From Clostridiaceae bacterium (lineage in GTDB: Bacteria; Bacillota; Clostridia; Acetivibrionales; DUMC01): 38,072 nucleotides of DNA. The notes beneath the pieces were generated by a model. The model had not been told where the DNA came from and searched no databases. It saw only the letters and a list, made by a program, of their open reading frames with translations. Below are positions 16,656 to 24,557 of the stretch, piece by piece. The stretch is from assembly GCA_012840075.1 (NCBI GenBank), contig DUMC01000162.1, positions 1 to 38,072 on the forward strand, in the 5' to 3' direction. The position numbers and the translations under genes were made by a program. Within the stretch, counting starts at the first letter, position 1. Each line of letters opens with the position of its first letter.

Positions 16656-18311
16656 ATGAAAAAGTTAAGAAAAACTTTATGTGCTTTAATTGCCGTTTTG
16701 ATGTCGGCTGCATTATTCTTAACTGCATGTAGTACAAAGGTAGAGGTTTCTCAAAAAAACTCAAATTCAGCATCAGATACACAAGTAATGGAACCAAAGA
16801 TGCCGGAACCTGTTACACTACGGTATGTGACAATCGGACCGTCAAAGTCCAAGGATTATGATAAGGTTATTGAGGAATTCAACAAGAAGCTTGCTGAGGT
16901 ACTACCAAATACTACTGTAGAAATAGAACCTATAGCAAATTCCGAATACAAGCAGAAATGGGATCTAATGATGGCAGCAGGAGAAGAAATTGATATTGCC
17001 TGGACCGGGTACTTGGTTCCTTTGGCAGATGAAGTTGCGAAGGGATCTTATATGGCTTTGGATGAATTGTATAACATGTATGGCACAGATATTAAGAAGG
17101 AAGTTCCGGAATGGTTCATCGATATGGGAAGGTGCAAAGGGAAATTGTACTGTATGCCGACTTATAAAGATACGGTAGAGCTTAAAATGGGAATGTATAC
17201 TCCTCATGAATATTTTGAAAAATACTGGGATATGTCATGGAGTAAAGTATTCCTTGAACCAAATACCACTTACCGTCAAGGAACCAAGGAAATGTATGAC
17301 GTTTTTGAAGAATATATGAGAAGACTGAAGGAAGCAGGTAAATTGCAGTCCGGGTTTAGCCAGTGGGTATGGCTCATTAATTCCGGTATAAGATTGACAG
17401 GTACAGATGACCCATCAATGATACGGCTGCCGCTTAGAGGACAGAAATGGGATTTGACCGTAAGAAATTACTACGAATTACCGGAAGTAAAGCTAATGTA
17501 TGAAACAATGGCGGACTGGTATAAAAAAGGGTATATTCGTAAAGACATTTTAAGTTTGGAGAACCCAAGAGCATATGAAAACATTACTTCCGGCTAAGAA
17601 GGCTATATAGCATGGTTCCACCAATATAGCGATGATAAGAATCCTAATTCCGACTACAGAGTTATTGTTGACAGCAAAGGTATTAATCCACCTTTGGCGC
17701 AGGTAAAACTTGAGCAAGACTATTACATAAGCAGGCTTGATGCTTCTTCTGCACTTGCAATACCCAGGACAAGTAAAAACCCTGAAAGAGCAATGCAATA
17801 CATTAATGTTATGAATTCCTCCAAAGGAAAAGAAGTTTACCGCTTACTGGTATACGGAATTGAGGACGTTAATTATAGAAAACTGGCAGAAAACAGAATT
17901 GAATTGCTGCCCGGCGATGATCCGAAAAACCCGAATTATGTTGGTTTCACAAACTGGGCTGTCGGCAATCTCTATAATGCTTATGTAGTCGGTAAATCCG
18001 CATCTGACAATGCAATATCCTATTTATTTGAAGAACAGAATGCTAAAGCTATCGTTTCTCCTCTGATCGGTTTAAAACCGGATATTTCATCATTTACAAC
18101 GGAACTTACGCAGATAAGAGCGATAGTGAACGAATACCACAAAACGCTTTTAAGCGGGGCGTTGGGAGATGATTGGGAAGAAAAATATGAGGAATTCCTT
18201 GCAAAGCTGAAAGCTGCAGGAGTTGATAAGGTTAATGAAGAATTACAGAAGCAGGTTGATGAATTTATCAAGTCAAAGGGCTTAGACAAGAATAATATAA
18301 TAGCACAGTAA
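16656..18311 (+). pseudogene. Sugar-binding lipoprotein (LplA/YtcQ type), interrupted by an in-frame TAA
   Basis: Extracellular solute-binding protein of an oligosaccharide ABC importer. It begins with a lipoprotein signal (MKKLRKTLCALIAVL, lipobox LTAC, lipidated C25) and continues through the first lobe (VTLRYVTIGPSKSKDYDKVI). At codon 314 a TAA (17595-17597) breaks the frame after ENITSG. The same frame continues at once with EGYIAWFHQY and runs 238 codons to a normal C-terminus (KSKGLDKNNIIAQ). Both parts make one protein of about 551 residues, the usual length, so a single-base change to TAA is the simplest explanation. The upstream part alone lacks much of the second lobe. It pairs with the LplC-type permease upstream; a terminator follows. 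Confidence 0.88.
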
Positions 18312-18365
18312 TCTTATCGCAAACCTGCAAATAGTAAAAAGTAAATTATTGGATGATCGGTTTTG

Positions 18366-18420
18366 AAAACAAAGCGGCTAAGTGTTTAAAGAGTAATCTT
18401 TTACTTAACCGCTTTGTTTT
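18366..18420 (+). terminator. Rho-independent terminator after the binding-protein gene
   Basis: AAAGCGGCTAAGT (18371-18383) pairs with ACTTAACCGCTTT (18403-18415) with one mismatch; outer AAAAC/GTTTT extends the stem. A T-run closes the right side. It ends the transporter transcript before the second GH123-like gene. Confidence 0.8.
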
Positions 18421-18442
18421 ATAAATAAGAAGGAGGATAAGT

Positions 18443-20188
18443 GTGAATTTTAAATTTGGGCTTGAAAACGAAAGCTATAAATATTCTTATAACAAAGAAC
18501 CTCGTTTTGAAAACAATTGTTTAACGCTGAGTGCTGCTAAAAGAGACTGGGCGGCATTTCAGGTGCTTATCAAGGGAAAAGAGGATTTTTCTCTATCCGT
18601 AGGTAATAATGCTTTCTTTTCACATAGGGGAAATATAACAAGTTTGCGCATTGAAGTGTGTGTTAAGGGATTTTCTGAAACTTCTATTTCGATGAATCAT
18701 ATAGGTTTGATTAAAGATGATGATGGGGTGGAAAAAGCTGATCTTCTTTTGAACCAGGAAACAGTACATGTGAAAGCCGGCAAGGTACAATCGGTCTGGG
18801 TTGAAATAAGAGTACCGGCAAACAAAAAAGCCGGTAAATATGAAGGGCAAGTAAAAATTTATAGCCACAGAATGTTTGAAGAAGAGAAACTTATAGAAAT
18901 ACTGAGTTTCGAGCTTTTTGTGAAAGAGGTGATTTTACCGAAACCTAGGAAATATCAGTTTTACCTTGACCTCTGGCAGCATGTATCAAATATTGCTCGA
19001 AAACACGAGGTACGGCTTTGGAGTAATGAGCATTTTAGGGTGCTCAAAGAATATGTGAAATCTCTGGCTAATCTAGGTCAAAAGGCAATCACTGTTATTG
19101 TATCGGAGATCCCATGGTCCGGGCAAAGATGCTATAAAAACACGCAATATCCTTCCGATTTGTTCGAATATAGTATGGTAAGAGTATTTAAAAATCAGGA
19201 TGGCTCATTTGAGTACGATTTTTCAATAGTTGAAAAATATATATCTCTATGCGCAAAAAATGGCATATTTTCGGAAATTGAAGTTTTTGGACTGACCAAT
19301 ATATGGTCCTTCCCGGAAGATGGATACGGGAAGGTAGCACAGGATTTTCCGGATGCCATAAGGATACGTTATCTGGATAGAAAAGACGGATGTTACAAGT
19401 ACATGACTTCCGGTGATGATATCAAAAGCTATATTAAAGCTCTTGAAAAGTTCTTTATAGATAAGGGTTTAATACATAAGGTAAGGATCATTGCAGATGA
19501 ACCTGCAGATGCGGAACACTATAGGGAAGTAATGGGAATTCTCAAAAGTGTTGCACCTTCTTTCAAATATAAGACGGCTATTAATCATGCTGAATTTATC
19601 GGAGAATTTAAAGACAGTATTAATGATTTTGTTCCTGGCTTGGATTGTGTTTGTTATCAGTGGAATTTACTTGAGAAAATGAGAGGAAGCATTAAAGGAC
19701 GGTTGATGTGGTACGTTTGCTGTGCTCCTAAATTTCCTAATACATTTATTTCATCACACCTGCTTGAGTGCAGGTTGATTGGCATATTGACCGCTTTTAT
19801 AAAGTTTGACGGTTTCCTGCGGTGGAGTTATACAGTTTGGCCGGAAGATCCAAGAAAACAGATATCTTTTAACTATCCTGCTTGGCCGGCCGGAGATACC
19901 AATTTTGTCTATCCGGCGAATAACGGCAAGCCCTTGCTTACACTGAGATATAAAAATTTAAAACGAGGGATAGAGGATTTTGAGTTGATTTGGATGCTGC
20001 GGGAAAAAACAAATAATTCTGATGAAATACTACAGAAATATTGGAGCTATGTACTTCGAACAGAAACGATAAAAGAATTTGATCCAAATGAACAAAAGAA
20101 ACCGGAAGATTTGTACAGTTTGCGATATGAGGACTATTCAAAGTTTAAGAATGCTGTTTTAGATGAACTGGAGAAATTAAGCGGATAA
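18443..20188 (+). CDS. Second GH123-like (DUF4091) glycoside hydrolase
   Basis: 581 residues, no signal peptide. It shares layout with the protein at 1151 but is clearly diverged. A beta-rich N-terminal part (to about 165, with RDWAAFQVLIKG) leads into a barrel-like catalytic part. RIIADEPADAEHYREVMG carries the Asp-Glu pair D352-E353, expected to act on the N-acetyl group of the substrate. The C-terminal signature is FLRWSYTVWPEDP, then FVYPANNGKPLLTLRY and GIEDFELIWML. Start GTG 18443 follows AAGGAGG at 18429-18435; there is no competing ATG. It lies between the broken transporter and xylB. A beta-N-acetylgalactosaminidase-type activity is inferred from the family; substrate details are unknown. 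Confidence 0.78.
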   Translation: MNFKFGLENESYKYSYNKEPRFENNCLTLSAAKRDWAAFQVLIKGKEDFSLSVGNNAFFSHRGNITSLRIEVCVKGFSETSISMNHIGLIKDDDGVEKADLLLNQETVHVKAGKVQSVWVEIRVPANKKAGKYEGQVKIYSHRMFEEEKLIEILSFELFVKEVILPKPRKYQFYLDLWQHVSNIARKHEVRLWSNEHFRVLKEYVKSLANLGQKAITVIVSEIPWSGQRCYKNTQYPSDLFEYSMVRVFKNQDGSFEYDFSIVEKYISLCAKNGIFSEIEVFGLTNIWSFPEDGYGKVAQDFPDAIRIRYLDRKDGCYKYMTSGDDIKSYIKALEKFFIDKGLIHKVRIIADEPADAEHYREVMGILKSVAPSFKYKTAINHAEFIGEFKDSINDFVPGLDCVCYQWNLLEKMRGSIKGRLMWYVCCAPKFPNTFISSHLLECRLIGILTAFIKFDGFLRWSYTVWPEDPRKQISFNYPAWPAGDTNFVYPANNGKPLLTLRYKNLKRGIEDFELIWMLREKTNNSDEILQKYWSYVLRTETIKEFDPNEQKKPEDLYSLRYEDYSKFKNAVLDELEKLSG

Positions 20189-20252
20189 AAATAAAAAGAG
20201 ACGTTCTTTTCCCTTCTATTTCAGACATGTTACAGTCAGTAAATAATATTTG

Positions 20253-20283
20253 TTGTAAACTTTAAAAAGAAAAATGGTATAAT
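20253..20283 (+). promoter_or_regulatory. Possible xylB promoter
   Basis: TTGTAA (20253-20258) and TATAAT (20278-20283) with a long 19-bp spacer; a second TATAAT stands at 20303-20308. One of these probably serves xylB, whose ATG is at 20388. Confidence 0.4.
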
Positions 20284-20387
20284 TAAACTATGGTAATTAT
20301 CGTATAATTTAAGAGTTCCATAACCTTAGGTGTTATGGCCTATATTTGCGACAGCCAGATAATTATGTGATTGTTAGGAGGGGAATT

Positions 20388-21920
20388 ATGTCTTTTTTGC
20401 TTGGCATTGATGTAGGAACATCAGGTACAAAAACCGTGCTATTTGATGAGAACGGTAATGTGTTAGCCAGTGCACTGGGGGAATATCCGCTTTATCAACC
20501 CGAAAACGGATGGGCTGAGCAGGATCCCGAAGATTGGTGGAAAGCTGTGTGCAATACCATAGCTGAAGTTATTAAAAAAAGCGGGGTTAAAGCTGAAAAC
20601 ATAAAGGGTGTAGGATTATCCGGGCAGATGCATGGTGCCGTGCTCTTGGACAAAAACAACCAGGTTTTGAGAAGAGCCATTATATGGTGTGACCAGCGGA
20701 GCTATAGAGAATGCGAGCAGATAACGGAACTTGTCGGAAAAGATAAGTTGATAGAAATAACCGCTAATCCGGCATTAACCGGCTTTACGGCTTCAAAGGT
20801 CATGTGGGTTAAAAATAATCAACCGGAAATGTACGAAAAAATAAACAAAATACTACTGCCAAAGGATTACATAAGGTTTAAACTAACCGGTGAATTTGCC
20901 ACGGAAGTTTCCGATGCAAGTGGCATGCAGTATCTTGATATTCCAAAGAGAAAATGGAGCGATTATGTATTAGAAAAGTTAGAAGTAAGAAAAGAGTGGC
21001 TTGGAACAGTATACGAATCACAAGAAATCACCGGTGTAATTAGCAAACAAGCATCTGAGTTGACAGGTCTTAAGGAAGGAACACCTGTAGTAGGCGGAGG
21101 AGGAGACCAAGCTGCCGGAGCAATAGGAAACGGCATTGTGAGCAAAGGCATAATATCTTCTACAATAGGTACATCCGGAGTCGTGTTTGCTTTTTCCGAT
21201 AAAGTTATTATAGATCCTCTTGGAAGAGTTCATACTTTCTGTCACGCTGTGCCGGGTGCTTGGCACGTTATGGGTGTTACCCAGGGGGCAGGCCTTTCCC
21301 TGAAATGGTTCCGGGATAATTTTTGCATAGAAGAAAAACGTACTGCAGAGTTAATGCAAATAGATCCTTATGTTCTCATGGACCAGGAAGCAGAAAAGGT
21401 TGAGCCGGGTTGTGAAGGGCTTATCTATCTTCCTTATCTCATGGGTGAACGAACTCCTCATCTTGATCCTTATGCAAGAGGTGTATTTTTTGGCCTTTCT
21501 GCAAAACATGAAAAGCCTCACATGATACGGGCTATAATGGAAGGTGTTGTGTTTAGTCTTAGAGATTGTTTGGAGATAATTAAGGAAATGGGAATAGAAG
21601 TCAATGAAGTGAGAGCTTCCGGTGGCGGAGGAAAGAGCAAATTATGGAGACAAATGCAAGCTGATGTTTTCGGAACCGGTGTATATACGGTTACTTCCAG
21701 CGAAGGACCTGCTTTGGGTGTTGCTCTTTTAGCCGGTGTCGGTGCAGGTGTGTATAAAGACATACAAGAAGCGTGCAACCTGTGTGTGAAGCATAAAAGC
21801 AAACAGGAAGCAAATAAGGAGTTATATCATAAATATAATAGCTATTATGAATTGTATAGGAATCTTTATACTGCACTAAAGCAAAGTTTCAGAGAGTTGG
21901 ATAAGGTACAAAAAGTATAA
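20388..21920 (+). CDS. xylB: Xylulokinase
   Basis: 510 residues, full family length. Phosphorylates D-xylulose to xylulose 5-phosphate for the pentose phosphate pathway. The N-terminal domain opens FLLGIDVGTSGTKTVLFD (phosphate-binding) and has SGQMHG at 78-83, typical of xylulokinases. GGGGDQAAGAIGNG holds the catalytic base D240, and ASGGGGKSKLWRQMQADVFG is the C-terminal nucleotide-binding motif. The frame extends upstream to 20346, but AGGAGGGG at 20377-20384 fixes ATG 20388. No xylose isomerase gene is nearby. It is intact, unlike the FGGY remnant at the left edge, and the two are not close copies. Confidence 0.9.
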   Translation: MSFLLGIDVGTSGTKTVLFDENGNVLASALGEYPLYQPENGWAEQDPEDWWKAVCNTIAEVIKKSGVKAENIKGVGLSGQMHGAVLLDKNNQVLRRAIIWCDQRSYRECEQITELVGKDKLIEITANPALTGFTASKVMWVKNNQPEMYEKINKILLPKDYIRFKLTGEFATEVSDASGMQYLDIPKRKWSDYVLEKLEVRKEWLGTVYESQEITGVISKQASELTGLKEGTPVVGGGGDQAAGAIGNGIVSKGIISSTIGTSGVVFAFSDKVIIDPLGRVHTFCHAVPGAWHVMGVTQGAGLSLKWFRDNFCIEEKRTAELMQIDPYVLMDQEAEKVEPGCEGLIYLPYLMGERTPHLDPYARGVFFGLSAKHEKPHMIRAIMEGVVFSLRDCLEIIKEMGIEVNEVRASGGGGKSKLWRQMQADVFGTGVYTVTSSEGPALGVALLAGVGAGVYKDIQEACNLCVKHKSKQEANKELYHKYNSYYELYRNLYTALKQSFRELDKVQKV

Positions 21921-22034
21921 TGGAAGTATAAAGGGAATATTCTTTCATTAACATCATCCCCGATTCTTGCATATAATGTATCAGCTTAAAATTCGTCTAG
22001 ATGCTAAATTTGCAAGATGAAGGGATGATGGTAT

Positions 22035-22679
22035 ATGGATATTATTCAAAATCCTGTGTATATAGTCACCCAAAGGATGGTATCACCAAATGGTGAAATG
22101 GTAGTTGACTATCCGGTTATAGTTAGCATGCCCAATCAAGCCGTGCAATATAGAATAAACAGGGCTATTTTAAATTTAGTTAATAAATTGCATAATGAAC
22201 AGATAAGAAGATTGATTGAACAGGGATACAAGGATATCTCAAGATTATCCGTACAGGGATGGTATGAAATAAAAACAAACGAAAGAGGAGTATTAAGCTT
22301 GTCAATAGGGAATTATACTTTTGCTTATCCTTCCGCTCACGGCTTAACAATCATTAAATCATTGACATTTGATGTTAATACCGGAAAAATATATGAGCTT
22401 AAAGATTTGTTCAAACCCGGCAGCGATTATGTAAAGAAATTGTCTGCAGCTGTTAATGAGCAGATAAAACAGAGAGAAATTCCCTTATTGAGCCCATTTA
22501 AAGGAATAAAACCTGATCAAGATTACTACATAGCTGATAAAGTATTAGTTTTATACTTTCAGCTATATGAACTTGCTCCTTATTCTTACGGCTTTCCGCA
22601 ATTCCCGATATCGGTTTACAGTATCAGCGACATTATTACTGAAGACGGACCTCTTGGAAGGATGATGGCCAATATATAG
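22035..22679 (+). CDS. DUF4163/DUF3298 domain protein (PdaC/RsiV-like)
   Basis: 214 residues. The N-terminal half (about 1-110) fits DUF4163, and ISVYSISDI with the preceding FDVNTGKIYELKDLFKPG fits DUF3298. These paired domains occur in the peptidoglycan deacetylase PdaC and the anti-sigma factor RsiV, where they face the cell wall and may bind it or lysozyme. Unusually, no signal peptide or membrane helix is visible, and the protein starts directly MDIIQNPVYIVTQRM. AAGGGATGATGG precedes ATG 22035. A terminator at 22731 follows. No catalytic domain is attached, so its role is unclear; it could be a cytoplasmic relative or a protein that lost its export signal. Confidence 0.7.
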   Translation: MDIIQNPVYIVTQRMVSPNGEMVVDYPVIVSMPNQAVQYRINRAILNLVNKLHNEQIRRLIEQGYKDISRLSVQGWYEIKTNERGVLSLSIGNYTFAYPSAHGLTIIKSLTFDVNTGKIYELKDLFKPGSDYVKKLSAAVNEQIKQREIPLLSPFKGIKPDQDYYIADKVLVLYFQLYELAPYSYGFPQFPISVYSISDIITEDGPLGRMMANI

Positions 22680-22730
22680 ATAATAAAATTTCACATTAAC
22701 TTTTATACTTTATACAATGAATTATTGTTT

Positions 22731-22759
22731 ATTCCGGCTGATAGCTGGAATATTTTTTT
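22731..22759 (+). terminator. Rho-independent terminator
   Basis: ATTCCGGC (22731-22738) pairs with GCTGGAAT (22744-22751), one G-T wobble, loop TGATA, then seven T. It ends the DUF4163/3298 gene. The permease remnant begins 3 bases after it, with no room for that gene's own start or promoter. Confidence 0.85.
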
Positions 22760-22761
22760 AA

Positions 22762-23511
22762 TCTTGGGTTGGATTAGATCATTTTAAATATTTTCTAACT
22801 GACCGTAAGTTTTGGGAGGTTATGCGAAATACCATCATAATTAATCTTTATGATATCGCATTTGGTTTTACAGCTCCAATATTATTTGCACTGTTAGCAA
22901 ATGAGATTGCAAATAAATATTTCAAGCGAATAATGCAGACAATATCATATCTTCCTCATTTTTTGTCGTGGATAGTTGTTTCAGGAATATTTTACCAAAT
23001 CCTATCTCCAGTTTCGGGTATTGTGAATGAAGTGTTGAAAGTATTTGGAGTTGAACCCATATTTTTCATGACAGAAGTACGTTTTTTCAGATCAATTGTA
23101 GTAGTAGCTGAAATATGGAAAAATGTAGGATGGTCTGCTATACTATACTTTTCTGTTATATCAGGCATTGATACTCAATTGTATGATGCTGCAATGATTG
23201 ATGGTGCTGGCAAATTTAGACAAGCTATTCATATAACGCTTCCCAGCATGCTACCTATGATTACACTTTTATTGCTATTGAGAATTTCAAATATATTTAC
23301 AATAGGCTTTGAAAGAATATTTCTTATGCAAAATCCGCTTGTATACAAAGTTTCAGATGTTATAAGTACATATGTATATAGGTTGGGACTTGAACAGGCA
23401 CAGTACAGCCTGACAACTGCAATTGGTTTGACACAAAGCCTTCTGGGGTTTGTGCTTCTGATATCAGCAAATAAGATTTCACAGAAATTATCAGGATTAG
23501 GACTATATTAA
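22762..23511 (+). pseudogene. ABC sugar transporter permease, LplB type, 5'-truncated
   Basis: Inner-membrane permease partner of LplC-type proteins. Family-like coding sequence begins at 22765 (WVGLDHFKYFLTDRKFWEV) directly after a terminator and a TAA at 22759-22761, and continues in frame through RNTIIINLYDIAFGF. The first in-frame ATG, 22822, is internal to the conserved sequence. The first 50-70 residues, including the first membrane helix, are missing. The rest looks sound: EAA loop TQLYDAAMIDGAGKFRQAIH then ITLPSMLP, and a normal C-terminus. GGGAGG does stand before ATG 22822, so a shortened 229-residue form could be made. It precedes an LplC-type gene by 17 bases. Likely non-functional, the result of a deletion or rearrangement whose breakpoint lies near 22760. 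Confidence 0.8.
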
Positions 23512-23528
23512 AGAAGGGAGGGATAAGT

Positions 23529-24413
23529 ATTAGAACCGCTTATAAATCTAAATCCAGAATAATATTTGAAATATTCAATTATACTTTATTTACACTTTTT
23601 TGTCTGTCTATTATTTTACCTTTTGTCAATGTAATTGCAATTTCGCTTAGTAATATGGAAGAACAGCTAAAAGCCCCTATCGGATTAATTCCGAGAGGTT
23701 TAACATTTAGTGCTTATGAAAGAATTATTTTTAATCGTCAATTTGTGCGTACTTTTTTCAATACGGTATTTTTAACGGTAGTGAAAACAGCACTTGTTAT
23801 AGTGATTTCGCTGGCAGCTGGGTATGCTCTGTCAAGCAAGTATTTAATAGGTAAAAAAATAATGATGACATATTTCTTAATTCCTATGTATTTTAGCGGT
23901 GGATTAATTCCTACTTATCTTCTTATTCAAGGTATTGGATTGAATAATTCATATGGAGCAATAATACTGCCTACTGCAGTTAATATATTCTATACAATAG
24001 TTTTTAAAAACATGATTACACAATTACCTGCAGAACTCATTGAATCAGCGGAAATAGACGGTGCCAGCCAACCTGTATTACTTTTTAAAATCATTATACC
24101 ACTAATTCTTCCAACAATAGCAGCATTTATAGTGTTTAGTTCAGTAGCATATTGGAATGAATGGTTTAGTGTAATGATATACATTCGTGATAAAGAGAAA
24201 TGGACACTTCAATATCAGCTTCGAGAAATTCTGCTATCAGCATCTTTAATGGATTCAGAAGCTGCTAAAGATATTGCAAACCCGAATCAGGTGTATTCGG
24301 AAGCATTAAAGATGGCTGCACTTATGATTACCATATTGCCTATAGTTGCAGTTTATCCGTTTGTACAGAAATATTTCATGTCAGGTGTTTTGGTTGGTGC
24401 AGTAAAAGGCTAA
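23529..24413 (+). CDS. ABC sugar transporter permease, LplC type, with ATT in place of a start codon
   Basis: Coding similarity starts well before the first in-frame ATG (23655). From 23529 the frame reads IRTAYKSKSRIIFEIFNY followed by the first membrane helix (LFTLFCLSIILPFVNVIAIS), just as in intact LplC proteins. AAGGGAGGG at 23514-23522 is ideally spaced for a start at 23529-23531, but that codon is ATT. Either ATT is used, as in rare cases such as infC, or the start has been lost. From 23529 the product is 294 residues; from 23655 it would be 252 and lack helix 1. The EAA loop (AELIESAEIDGASQPVLLFK) and C-terminus QKYFMSGVLVGAVKG are intact. It is a paralogue of the permease at 15475. 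Confidence 0.72.
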   Translation: MRTAYKSKSRIIFEIFNYTLFTLFCLSIILPFVNVIAISLSNMEEQLKAPIGLIPRGLTFSAYERIIFNRQFVRTFFNTVFLTVVKTALVIVISLAAGYALSSKYLIGKKIMMTYFLIPMYFSGGLIPTYLLIQGIGLNNSYGAIILPTAVNIFYTIVFKNMITQLPAELIESAEIDGASQPVLLFKIIIPLILPTIAAFIVFSSVAYWNEWFSVMIYIRDKEKWTLQYQLREILLSASLMDSEAAKDIANPNQVYSEALKMAALMITILPIVAVYPFVQKYFMSGVLVGAVKG

Positions 24414-24557
24414 TATTTAAATACCTTGGAAATAGTAAGACAACAGTGTAATAGATAAGAAGCGTAAACCGTCTTTTAAGCATACAAATATTTACAAATA
24501 TGTCAAAAGTATCATTCAATTCGAGTTTTACGATTTAATGATTAGGAGGTAAGATTA

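Noticed and set aside
17595-17597. Recoded stop (selenocysteine or pyrrolysine)
   Set aside because: The codon is TAA, not TGA or TAG, and it falls at an ordinary position of a binding protein.
17694-18311. Independent 205-codon gene starting at TTG
   Set aside because: It is the in-frame C-terminal part of the binding lipoprotein; no ribosome binding site precedes the TTG.
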